From Tribonema minus (lineage: Eukaryota > Sar > Xanthophyceae > Tribonematales > Tribonemataceae), in contig JAFCMP010000457.1 in the NCBI GenBank assembly GCA_017506865.1, positions 434,001-498,000 on the forward strand: a stretch of 64,000 nt of DNA, given 5' to 3'. The translations under genes were made by a program, and so were the position numbers. Positions 1 through 13,200 of this stretch are shown here, piece after piece. Positions within the stretch are counted from its first letter, which is position 1. Each line of letters opens with the position of its first letter. The notes beneath the pieces were generated by a model. The model did not search any database. It was given only the letters and a program-made list of their open reading frames with translations, and was not told the DNA's origin.

Positions 1-1295
1 TGTCACACGACATGTAGATTCCGTAAAGCAAGCTTAAATTCCATTCATCTGGGCTTTTTCGCGCCCTGAGCAAGGATTAATAAATGATACAAGTACGAGG
101 TTTGAATAACTGGTGAGAGCGGCTTTGGTTACAAGTTTGATTCGTGCTCTGTGAAACGGTACGCGTATACTTGTGGCATGGTTTATTGCTGATCGAACAT
201 TTTGTTCCCTGTTTCAACGAGTTTTGAGCTGTTGTACCAGGTTCCTTGCAGCAATGTCCCATGTCATGTACAATGTAAGATGCTTGAATCTGACCCGCGG
301 ACATCTTCTGTGGAGGCTTGCTAAGGCTTGAAAGCCGTGCGTGCATTGCAAGGCATGAAATGAAACACACGTGGATGTACTGTTTCAGATTTCGAAGCAT
401 TCAGTAGCTGGCATGCACAAGTACATGCAGCTTACTAGCATGCACATCTCTTTGGCAGTAGCTCTGGGCCAGCGCAGCGTGGCGTTGAAGTTTGAGTCGA
501 TGAAAAAACGCTCGCTATGAAAGGCCACTGCGTCCGAGCCGCTACGATCTCAGCTATTCAAGAGTGATAGATGACCTGTTCTTTCATCGGTGCTTGATCG
601 CAATCGCAATTGCAACGCTCCACAGGCTATGTGTCAGTAACAGAAACTTCGGCCCAACCCAACTTGAAAGGCTTTGTTCTTGAGGAGCTCGCGCAGCGTG
701 CGAATTACCTCAGACAACAGGTTACGCGTACGAGTTATTCCGCGGCCATGGGTACGAGTTGTTACGCGCGTCAAAAACTCGTACAAGTACGCGTGCCACA
801 AGCGTACGCTTTATCTTTGCTTTATAATTATGGACTTTTGCAAGATGCGACATACAGTACCGCCCCATCCGTTTGCTTGCACTACTTAGCCTCAAGACAA
901 AGCATCTGTGGCACCTGAGTGACATGACACAACAAAGTACATTGCTGTGGTGACACTTGTTTCCTAGTCGGTGATGTTTGTTTTCACGTTGTGCAATCTA
1001 GACGACCGCTGAACTGACACAAAATTTACAGGACGCAATTCTGATCCATACATGCACTCGCAGGGGACATCAAATGCCGTGCTCCATGTGCCCTTGGTCA
1101 CTGAGTGGCGATAATAATGCGCAGTCTAGAGACACCATAGACTTGGCAATGTTGCCACAGACTGTGTGACTTCACTGTCGACTAGCTTGTTCATGGCATT
1201 TCGGCAACAACATGTGACAAATATGACATCAGCACCTGCCAGGATGTTGCAGACAGATGCTTAGCAAGTGCCACGAGCTGTTCCAGAAAGCTCAC
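1..1295. other. Probable KATNIP intron running off the left edge
   Basis: The last recognisable KATNIP exon ends at 1296 with a good GT donor (GTGAGC on the minus strand). The third KATNIP module is incomplete at that point: the DG..N.T...HMW and WNY pieces that should follow are missing. I could not find them in either strand of this stretch, so it is most simply a long intron whose next exon lies outside the window. Small ORFs here have no recognisable domain and look like chance. A dispersed repeat lies at about 15-95. Confidence 0.5.
15..95 (+). repeat. Dispersed repeat, copy 1
   Basis: The core at about 46-70 (catctgggcttttt then cgccctgagc) recurs with a few substitutions at about 16351-16381. 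In both copies a short AGATTC block lies upstream and an A/T-rich block ending in ATACAAGTG/A lies downstream. The two copies flank the KATNIP gene in the same orientation. The family is not recognised. Confidence 0.5.
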
Positions 1296-4200
1296 CTGAG
1301 CAGGCTCCAATGGCAGGGGTTTGCCATCAGCCCCCATCACCTCCAGTGCATCCAGTCCAACGTAGTAGTGGTCGCCCCATGAGGAATGAATCACGATTTG
1401 AAGTAGCATGCCTGTTGGGTGCATGAGGGTCTCATAGTCCTGATGTGGAGGCATCCGCAGGTATGACACTCGGTGCAAGCGCTGAGTCTCCGTGACAGCA
1501 GCCAGCAGCCTGCAAGCACCAGAGCCGGCAGTAATTGAAAAAGCTGTCTGGTGTGGCATCCACCATTGATGAGGTCATTCATTGTAATGACGCCGCCGAA
1601 GAATCGCATGCATGCATTATACAGTGTTATTGAATAAACGTGATAATCCATACAACATGCAAGTTCAAAGGGCTGCTGCGGAGCTGGCAGCACAGGACAT
1701 ACCTTCCATCACTTTGGGCGATACTCTGTCGATCGAGGTTGATTAGTTGACCATAGTCAAGGGTGCTGCTGCCAGGAGCTCTCCTGATGATTGCCTGTGT
1801 AAGCACACTTCCATCCAACTCAAACTGGATGAGCCTGGCGCCAATGGATGCATCCTCATCAGATCTGTTGTAGTTCCAGAGGATGATCCCGGCTACCGCC
1901 CGATATCTGCCCAAGTCTATCTGCAGGGTGCAGCCTGTGGCAGCACTGCAGCATCCAGAAAATCATGACAGCTGTGAGAGGGGGTGCTACAACTATCAAA
2001 GAAGTGCCGCAGCTTACCAACACATTGCATTCAAAGCCTACCTACCGCCTGCGATCAGTGTGTGCTGCGCTCAGGTGCCTGGCAATACATAACATTGTCC
2101 AGAGTGGAGCACTGACGTCGTGCGAATAACATTGTCACCCCACACATGATGCAACTCTCATGCAGTCATCATGACAACAGTTAGTAAACAAGATACACAA
2201 AAGGCAAACGTATTGTATGACAAAACTACCTGAAAGGTGCTTTCCACATATGCCGCTGCTCCAGAGTCTGCGTATTGCCGTCAAGGAGGTTTGCTGGTTC
2301 TCTCAGATGCTCTCTAAGTCCAGATGCACCAGACCAGGGTGTCAGGCAACAAATGCTGTCTTCACCCAAGCTGACGCATACTGGATCTGTCTGGTCGGGC
2401 ACTTGCTCCAAAATTGCGACGCCTGTGCAGATAAGCATGCAGATACACACAGGCAATGAATGCAACAAGTTCGTGGCAAGCATATTTGCGCATCACTCTT
2501 GCCTACATGGTAAAGGTGCCTCACACCGTGCACACTATCCAGCTGAGACAAACAGGAAGCATTGACACAAGCACCTTCATCACTTGTTTCCAATGCAATT
2601 CAGCAGCAGTCATCAGCGACTTTGTGTGCCGATCATGCCCCTGCAGCCTGTCAAGGCCATACAATGTCAGAAAGGAGATGTTCATTTGCATCCATGACAC
2701 GCCAGGCTGCACACAAGACAATGTCATGCGCCATTGTTCGCATACCTGTGAGGCCGCAAAAGCTCTTGCTGCCCCATGTCGAGAGTATGCGAAGTCTGAG
2801 CATGCGACCAGAGGTGTGGGGTGCCGTCGCAAGTGCCGCCGCGAGCGCAACTGGTGCAGCTGTGCTCGTCGCAGCAGCAGCACTCCTCAAAACAGCATCA
2901 GTGATGGTTGACCTGCCTGCAGAGTAGAAATCCGACAATAGGTGGCAGGCGCAGCTGAGACGTCTCAAACGCGGTAAGCGTAAGCACATGCAAATCACAC
3001 CAGCAGCGTGTGATGTTCTGGGATGTACTGTAGCACCGTGCACAAGTCATCAAATCCTGGCGCTACCTTCATTTCACTACAACAGTCATCCCTCACCATC
3101 AGCAGGCATCCTGCAGCATTCCAAGTGTAGCTTCGAGCATGAATTTTGGTTGGCGTATCTGCAACCAGCATCATGCGATCAGCTCCCATTGACCATGTAC
3201 CTGATGTACTTTGTAAGCCTGCAGAAAGTACAAAATGGAACCACTTGACTGACAGGCCCTGTTGCATTGCACGTCTACAGGCACGAGTTTGTGCACCATC
3301 AGGGTGCATTGCACATGTTTCTTGCACCAAACACGTGTAGCATGCTTGAATTCATTGAGTCCTGTTCAGCTGTTCAAAGTTACTCGAGGTCATTGAGGTC
3401 TACGTATGGATATATTGGATTCACAGCAGTGCGGTTTGTAAAAACACTTTGCTTATCATCGGCACTGACCAATTCACACTCAAGAGTGGTGCGGCCTGTA
3501 CGGACTGTCGCAAACTCAGACAATGCTCACACATCAACCCACTTGCCTTGTGAAATTTCTGGTGCATTGCTGCTGACACGTTCAGATGCCACCTCTGATG
3601 CATATGCAGCATCAGTGCCAACTTCGTCGAATATGCTGGGTGCCTGCATGCAAGCAGACGCAACACCATCTGAGCATTTGCAGGTGGTCCAAGGCAGAAA
3701 GAACACCACTGAGAGCCACAAATTTCAGGCATTGCACTGGACACGATTGCCACCATTTACTTCATGAGAAGCGGTGGCCATGGAAGCGCAGCACTTCAAT
3801 GCGGCAGCCAATACCTGTGTTACAGCATTCAAAGTAGTGTAGGTCTAAAGGCCTACAGCTGCGCAGGCAGCACATGCATACCAAGCTGTCGCCTGTAACT
3901 CAACATCAGGCTTTGATCTGCGAACATGAAATGGAGCCTCCAGAGCTGTCATCACAGCAATTTCCTGCGCCAATGATTATGTTGCCTTTGCAGCACTTCC
4001 TGTGACGTGTTCATCAACTAAAAAACTCCGCATGCCTTGTAGCAGTAACTGTGACAATGGCATAACATGCATTGCATGCGCACCAGCGTGAGATTGGCCG
4101 ACCGCAAGCTATTATGTACATGAACATGGTGAAATCACGGGGCATGTGAAGGATGCCTACAATGGCTGTTCCCATTGTTGGAGTACCTGAGCATGTACAT

Positions 4201-7200
4201 GGCGTACATGGCGTGCAGGTGGTAGGGCATCCGCATCCATCTGAACTTCCGCAGTCGTTGGGCGGCTGCTGTTGTATGTTGCTGACTCTGGAGCCTCGTC
4301 CTCATTCTGCTGCTGCTGCTGCAATGGCAAGTGTTTCAGCCCTGTAGCCTCTGCTCGTTGCACCAGCTCCTCGTCCAATGTGAACAGTATCAGCTCGCAC
4401 CTCTCAGGGACAAATGGTAAGCCCGGGGCAGCTTTGCGGATCTCACCATCAAATATGACGGCTGAATCCAATGATATGCGTGCTCGGCGAACGCCGCGGT
4501 ATGAGTGTTCTCTGGACTTGCTGTAGTTCCATATGCGCATGGCACTCAGCGTGACTGGTAGGTGGAACTGCACTGTCACCGTTGTCCCGCATGCTGCACA
4601 AGAAGGTCGGGAGTGCAGAAGGTACGGATGCAGAGGTGGGCTTGAGTGCCTATTGGCGCAATTGTCAATGCAGCATAGAATTGCCGGCATCTGCACATCA
4701 ATCATCAAACGTCAGGTTTTCCCCAACCAGCACTGTGTTTGGAGTGAAGACCCGCTCTCAGAGTCCACAGTGCGCCGCTGTCGAACACAATCAATGATTG
4801 TCAACCGCAACGGTGGGCACGACAAAATTTTTGAAACCTCTTGCAAAGCATTGTGCAGAGAAGCGTGTCAATCAGGTGCCAGTCAATCCACATACACTCT
4901 GAGCGGAGATGTCCCGTCTTACCAGCGTCGTGAGGTGCCAGCCACATGTGCAGGTCATCGCAGGTGTCATTGACACCGTCAAAGAGCTTGTCTGCAGTTC
5001 TTGGATCAGCGGCACCCGGTGACCCCTGAGCCTCCACTTTGAGACAAGGGTGCGCCACTACCTGTTTGATGCAAGGATGTGCGATCAGCTACTAGGGATA
5101 TGTGCCAGGATGTGACAATAGCACGTTCATTGCAAGCATCAGCAGATATTGGCCACCAAATAACATATTTTGAATACCCATGCCTCAAACGCTAAAAGCT
5201 TGCACACTGAAGTCTTTTTGACTGGTGGATATGGTGGTACTGTTTGACTCGTGGCCGATTGCTGCAGCAGCGGCGACCACGGTTATTGGTGGAAGGCACT
5301 TGCGGCTGACCATCCCTTGTCACCTGGAGCTCTACGATCTTTTGATTCGTTTTCATATTTTATGCGTTGCGCACATTGTTGTGCTACAAGAGCTTGTCTG
5401 CAGAAATGCAAGCCACCAGTCACATGTATCACATCGCAGTGTGGCATGTGTGAAGGCAGCAAGTCCGCAAACACAACTCTTCAAGTACCTGCTGGACAGG
5501 GTCCGGGAGTGTCACCACTTGGCCCTGCTCATCAAACAGGTCCACGCCAGCCAGTCCAATGTAGTAAGGGTCGCCCCATGTGGACAGCAGCTCCATCTTC
5601 AACACACAACCGCTGGGTAGCACCGGGCACTCAAATGGAACGTCTGGCATGACTTGATGGAGGCAGTGGAGAGGTGCTGCTTCATTGAGCTCCACGCTCT
5701 CATCAAACTCCGAGCTGCGCTGATGACCTAGGCTCTGGTGCTGAGCACCAATGCTGGCATGCTTGTTGTCTTGATTGCATCCACGATCATTTGCAACACC
5801 CATGTCCGGCAGCGGTGGTGTGTCGTGTGCTGCCATTGCCGTGGGAGGAGGTAGGGGCAGCGGAGGCTGGGGTTGTTGTTGTTCAGGAGCATCCGTGTGC
5901 TGATGGGCCAGTGAATATGCGGACAGTGCTCCTAGCTGCGCCTGCACCAGCTGTACCTGCTCAGCGGTAAGCATAGGTACAATACATACCGGCTGGCATT
6001 GGGCATCAGCATAAGAATGAATGGGTACTGACATAGTGATATCTGTTTGAGGCACTGGGTTGAGCGCAGAGGTACCACACCAGACAAACTGTACTGGAAT
6101 TCCAACAGACGAAAAAGTTGGATGTCGATTCGCTGCAATAGCCAAGCTCTATTTTGCCTGGCAGGTTGTCGCATGATGAGAGACGGCTGGCTCTGAATTC
6201 GGCCAGTTTGTTCACACGCATGCTGAAGCAAAACAAATTAGCATCCAGCTAAGGTGGATGCTGCTATGGCAAGAAGTTCAGATTGTTGATGGCGCACAAA
6301 TGACCTTGTTGGGTTCCTCAATCATACACTCACCAGCAGATGGCAGCCGACCCTCACCCGAGTGCTGCTGCCGTTGGTCTCAAGCTGAATTGGCATGCAT
6401 CTGCCAACGGCTGACTACATTGTCGCTCCACCCACAGCATGATACTATCATGTGCAACGGTTTGCAAAAAGCATAACCTTATACTCTGGAAATCGCTTCT
6501 GCGGTGCTGTCAAATCATTGCATGTCAATCATGCACTCAAGTGTACTTCAAAATGCACAACATTGGTCCGGCACTCTCTTACCTTTGCGAGTGCTTCTGA
6601 TACCTTGACGGCACGCTCAAGCCTAGTGGTGGGCTTGCCATACTCAGGCGCACCTGCTCAAAACAATTGATAACCAAGAACATGAAGGGGTTCTTCAGCA
6701 CAAGCGATGACAACAACATAACTGGTAGAAATGGGTGCTGATCAGTGCAGAATACTCAGCTCCCCCATGCTTCCTTACGATAAGCACTTTTTTCAGCGAG
6801 AGAAGCCCCAAACAACGACCCAAATGTACAGTTCATGTTATCAGCATGCCCTGCAAGCAAGGGGGTCTAGAAAAGAAAATTGGGGTCGCAACTTCCCCAA
6901 ATCCCCGTACTAACGCGTGCCAACTCAGCCCTACAAAAGCGTGGCATCACGATATAAAAAACACTTTTTTAAATTTATTTAGCACTACGAAAACAACGTT
7001 TTTGCAGCACTACGCGCGCGTTAAGGGGTGCAACCCGGCAATTTCTCGTATGCGGCTTTGCATGGCAGCAACGAGGCTGCTCTGAAGTTATTGCCGGGTT
7101 AGGGGTCCCGGTTGGCGAGAGCACTCATTCAGGAGGGCTTCGGGGGGGTCTGCCGACCAAGCAGCAGTAAACACATGAACCGTGCTTGTCTTACACGCTA

Positions 7201-10200
7201 CCTTATGAGGTGCGACTGGGTGCGTTAGAACGCTAGATAAGCAGTCTCCAACATCTGTTAAGGTTGCATAGGCAATAGTGGTGTATTACGCACGCGCGTG
7301 TGCTAAAAGTGTTTTTGTAGGGATGGTCTGACCTCGGTTTTCGGGGAATCGCGACCCCACTTTTATTTTCTAGACCCCCTTGCTGCAAGTGCAGGGCTCG
7401 ACAGCACAAGACGGCTAATGCTTGGGTTAGGTTTGCAGGCATGCTCCTCGTGCATGATATCAAAACATGCCTCGTCTTTTAGAATCTACAAACAAGCTCT
7501 AATGCCATCACCATGCAGGGATGAGCGGCGTCGCTTAGGTCTCCTGATGGTATCAGGTTGCAGTGGCTTCACGATACGGCCAGTTCAATGTGTAGGCTTG
7601 ACCCACTTGAAGCCTGGACATCTAACTGGATCACATTGTATCGACAACACAAAAGCCTTGTCATCTGCACTGTTTCACATGAGATTAGCAATAGTGACAA
7701 AAGCAGCTGACCTTCGGCGCATGTCTTCAAATCAGCAGCATCAGCATTGCGGCAAATGGGCGCAGCAGCTGCGCCCAGCCTGCTTTTGCTGTTGCGCCCG
7801 AGGAAGCTGAGGGAGTCCCATGACAGCTGCAGGTGCGCTTGTGCAAGCTTGTCCTCTTCACAGGTCCCTGCGCGTCTCTCAAGCACTGGGCCTTGCTCTT
7901 CCATCTGTGCCTGGAGCTGGTTCCGACGTTCTCGCAGCAGCAGCTGCCCCAGGACATCATGCAGGTCATCTTCACAGGCCTGGATCGCTTTGAGCTGAGC
8001 TGCAGTGATTGCATCGTACGTGATGTGGTTCTCCCTTCGAGCGGACCTAGCATGCACATACAATGCAAAAATGTTTACAGATTAGCTGGCTGTTGCTACA
8101 TGGCAAGTGGCCAGCACGCTCCGCATAGAGCAGGCAAGCCTTTTTGTGCAGCTTAGGGTTACGTGGCGCAGCACTGGCAGTCTTGATAATAAGTATCCCG
8201 CACCCATGAAAACAGCTTTTCGTATGAGCGCTGCAGATGTAATCGTTGTTGACGACCTGCAGCATCTACATGATGCATCGGCAAATTCACTCCAGCTGTA
8301 AACTTGTACATTTTCTCGTTTAGGGCTCAGAGAAGCCCACAAACAGATAAATGAGCAGAGTAGACGGTAGAAAAAGGCCAAGATTTGATGTTGTAGCCCA
8401 CACCATTCTGCAAGAAGCTCCAAACACTGGCTGTCAGTGCCACTGATCACACCTCAGCCTTCAAACAGTTGAGCGAAAAATGTATAGCCGAGGGCTTATG
8501 CTTGGTCACGTACATGAAGCAGAGAGTGTACTGCAAAGTAGATGTGGTCATGGACAGCAAGTCATGGTTTATACATAATTTGTCAGTTGCACTCAAGACA
8601 TGGCTGCTGGTGGGCTCTTACAATACATGGCGCTAAGTGCCGCAGCTTGAAGCGCCCTTATGTCGCAGCAAATGGCAGTGCTACACAACAAAGAATATGC
8701 ACTTGCACCTGCTGCTGCTGACTAGACTCAGGCACACGTGCGTCAAGCACTACTGTCATCCATAAATAGAATTTGTGTAGTAGCTCAATCTAGAGGGTGG
8801 TGCCAGGACAGTGAGCAAGAACTCCATGCAGTAGCATACGAAACGGAAGGGTCATGTCAGCTGTATAGACGGACATGTTCAACATGTCATAGGAGCATTG
8901 TAAACAACAACACCTGACATACATAGCCTACCACTGCAGAAGCTGACCTATCTGTAGTGGCGTCTGCATGCCGCCTGCGTTGCCTGCTCTGAGGTTCCTG
9001 TGTCGCCTGTGGGTTTGATACCTGCACTGTCGCTTTGTTATGTGGTGGCGGGTCAGAATGCCGCCTCCGACCTGTGAAAGGCAGTTGCGTGTACAAGCGT
9101 GCCTGAGTTGTAACAAGCACACACGCATGCGCTTAGTGCTTCACATATGGTGGTGCTTGCTTTCGGGCACTCACGCATGAAGTGTTTATAAGGGGCGGCC
9201 AATGCAAGCACTGGTATTGTCACAGGTGAGTGTTCACCCGGAATACTGACATTTCTGTACCATCCCCTGATGCATCAGTATACGTTGGGGTGCATGTGCA
9301 CAGTTGTGTGGATAAAGTGGCTGATGCATTCGTGTGCGTGCCACTCTGTGCATCTACTTAGTTGACATGTTGCACTTGACAGGTCATGATGTTCGTGCCA
9401 AAGAAACTTATCATTCAACTCGCAGGTACATTAGCTGCAGAGGCCACAGCCATGGCCAGGTGCGATGCACCCAACGTGTTATGGCTGCAATCGAGCGGAG
9501 CTCTCACATGATCACAGATCTGAGCATGTAGCAACACGGGCTGACAACGCTGAACATACCTGTGTGACAATCAGTTGCTACCTCGACGTGAGTGCCACTT
9601 GATTTTGTTGGTACGGCTGTGCTCCTGCCATCATGTTGAGGTGTCCCTGCTCTCCCTTGAGGATTTGCACTAACAGCAGCGAGCAAGCATGGCACTATGG
9701 TATCCACATCAGCAGTGTCCACAACAGTTCTGGGTGGCTCAAAGCTGCTGCCCAAGGGCCGATGGCGCTGACGCCGACTGTTGCTTGAGGTGCCACTACT
9801 GCCTGACCCGCACCGCCTCTTGTCATCGGGAAGAGGGTCAGATGCAGCCCATGTGCGCAGGGCTGCTGCTGCTGCGGGTGGATCAGCAGTTGCTGTTTTT
9901 GTGAGCCAGTCAGGGGGTCGCACTGAGCCTGCACAGGTGCACGGCAAACAAACAGAAATGGCATGACTGTCTTGTGTGCAAGATGTGCGACAGCACCAGC
10001 GACGATGCAAACTACCACGCTCAATCATTCACACCACATGCAGCGAGCTTCGACTCACTACGAGTGCATGGTGCGCGGTGCTCTGCATAGACCCACGGCA
10101 CTGCCTTCCTGATATATATTGTGTGAGCCCCAATGCAGCGTACCCCCAAACTAACGCCAATGCAAGCAATGTGCAGTAGTCATCTTGACATGCGAATGCC

Positions 10201-13200
10201 AACAACGGCAACGTGACTGACACTGACCTTCCGTGCATGAGCCAGCAGCGATGAAGCGGCTTGGTGGTGATGAAACCTCTGCGCTGGCGGCTGCAGCCAC
10301 TTGATGAGCGTCGCCCATGCTGATGTCGGCGGATGCAGGCTCTTTTACCATACTGGTGATGGTCGTGATGGAGCAAAGGATTGCAGACCAATGTCATGCT
10401 AGTAAGCAAACTTTCATGTTGTTGGACGGCTTCAGCAGGCTTGATGCCACGCCTCTGGCCTGGGCGACACCTCACTCGTCACAACCAACCTAGCACATGA
10501 TGCCTAGGATGTCATGACTGCAGACCGCTCTCTCTCTCGCGACGAGGTAAATCATCATGACTTGTGTTCATTCCATTGAGACGGCAGTCTCCGGTGGTGG
10601 CTGCTTGGGGGATTCTACGCACCCATGTATGTATGTCATGCAGCAGAGTCGCCAGTACGTCGATGACGCAGTAGTAAGCTGTTTGTTGCATCAATTCCCG
10701 TCGCCTTTGATACTGTTCGCCATAAATTCAATCAATGAGTGTCAACATCACATGTGAGTGTAGAATGGCCAGAAGGCAATGACCACTTGTATACAAGATA
10801 TCACGCCTGGTTCTCTGAAGTAATTTGTCTCTGGTGATACTTGCAATAAGCTGGTGTTCGGTAGCAAGGGAGAGTACTCCTGCAGTAAACATATTAGCAA
10901 TGAATGAGTAAATGCTGCATTCATCGGAGTATCCACTGAAAATATTGATCGACTACTTTGGATGTGCGAGACGAATAATAATATTGTGGTGCGTTTTGCA
11001 CAGCCTACCTCCTCCTTCTTCTTCTGGGCGCTGCTGCTATAGTCGTGGTGTTGCTGTTGGCGCTGCTGCACCTGATGCACCTGAATTGTTCTGCTCCAGT
11101 GCCCACTTGACTGCTGTCATCGCCAAGCGCTTCACCAATGCTTGTATGTGCCAAAGTCTGCTGTTGCTGCAATTGATGCCGCACATCATCAACAAAACCA
11201 CTGTCGCGGACACTTGCTTCAGAGGCACTGTCAACACGGCCGAGAGTGTGCTGGACGACAGCAACGCCAATGCTGTTGCACTCCTCAGCATCCAGTGTCG
11301 CAGTGCTGTGTATTTGAGAGATGAGCACTTCGGTCCGCAGCCGGTGCTGGTGGTCGCTGCAAAATGACAACAACATGTTTGACATGACGTCAGATGGCGC
11401 CCTTGCACTGATGACGTATTTCACACAGCATCACTATTAAGAGCACGTGCTTGATCGCTGCGGCACACTGCTTGTGCATGTCACATGTGCTGCAGCTTAG
11501 ATTTGAAGCAGTATCCTAGTGTGCTCTTTAGGTGGCCATACGCATGAGCTCAAGCCTCATGCTGACCTTCTATGGGCTGTCACGATCTGTCTGCGGCGCT
11601 CAAAAGACAGGGTGTTGGATGGACACAGAAGAAGCAGGGGGGTGCTTAAATTTGTGCTCGCACCCGTGTCCACAGTGGCAAACATCAGTACACAAAGCTG
11701 TTGATGCACCTCGATGGATTGCATGCTAAATGGCTCTGCCTTTCCGTTGCACCACAAATACGTAACGCTGAGGAAGCCATCATACCTTCACATTGCACCA
11801 CTAACACCTAACGCTCAGAAAGCCATCATACTTTAAAGTGTTCTATTTCAACAGCAACAGCCCCTGTGCAAATTCAAAAAACGTCCACTTGCCTGGCACC
11901 ACAAGCTGCAGCAGTCGTGGACACATCGATGGAGCTCGGCGCACCATTGTTGATAACGCTGGCACCAATTGCAATTTGAATACTGCTGTCCGCGTGTGCC
12001 TTGAATGGGTCGCATTGACCATACTGGCTGCAGCGCCGATCGTCACTCTGCGCAGTTGGCGCTTGCTGTTGACCAAATAGTGCACTGCTGATATTTGCAG
12101 GCATCACTGCTGTTGCTAGGGCACACGTCTTGTCGCTGTGCAATGCCGCCATGCTGTTGTAGCCAGGCTGGACAAGGGTGTTTGTGTCTGCCGTAAGAAT
12201 ACCATTGACAGAAGCAGCATCCTGAAGAGCTGTCGCAGCAGAAGCGCTTGTGCTGCCTAGGGTCAGACCCTCCGGCAACAGATGCTCAGCCTGCAGGTGG
12301 TTTACTTGCGACATTGCGGTTGCAGAGGCAGCGACAGTGGCTTCACGCTGTAAAGCAGCCAGCACTGCTGTCACTTGGTCACTGCTGTCGGTATGTGATG
12401 ACACAATGCTGGTACGACGTGGCGTGTTGATAGTGCTCTTCGTGCTGATGGCGGTCATCATGACATCCACGCCTGGGTGGCTGAAGGGTGATTCTGATTG
12501 CAGCGACGTGCTAGTTGCAGGAATTGCGCCAAGCACCCTTGTGTTCATCCCCATGTGGGTGCCTGCGAATGCAAAATGGGCAAACCAAGATTAAACTCCA
12601 CAATTTGGTGGAACACTGTAGTCCGAGTTGCCACCATATTGGTCACTAGCACAAACAACGGCGTTGCTTGCTGCCCACTGCATGAAGACTCTTGCGACTT
12701 GTTGACAGAGGATCAAAAATGAATCGGAGAGGCCCGCTGTTCTGACCCCAAACATGAGTTCACTTGGCAGTTTATGATTACAGAAACGGAAGCAGCAGGT
12801 GTCTCAGTACGGGCTGGGCACTCATGGAGGCACAAACACGTTGTTCAATTCGTCAACCAGCATGTGCATGGGGAATGCTTTGGTTTCACTTATGTGGACA
12901 TACACAACAGTATAAGGCCGCAGCAGGATGTGAAGGTCCACAATGGTGCTCCACTACATGGCTTACATCAAAAATGCAACCAAGTGAGTGTGCGCCGTCC
13001 CTTGACGGGATAAAGTTAATGCAATCGTCAGTGTCTTTCATGCAAGATATGGACCTTATCAGATTCAAGGCTGCCAAGCACAGCACCCGACTGCACAAGG
13101 GCTGTTGTTTGTACATTGACAGCTACCAGCTCATACCTCGGACAAACTTGTGGCAATTTCAGCACAAATGATTTTGTTTTTCCCTGAGTTTTCAGACGTT

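Noticed and set aside
2456-3043. Several overlapping ORFs of 120-150 codons on both strands
   Set aside because: Only the minus-strand part 2916-2746 is supported, as a KATNIP exon with WGSKSFCGL; the others are shadows in other frames.
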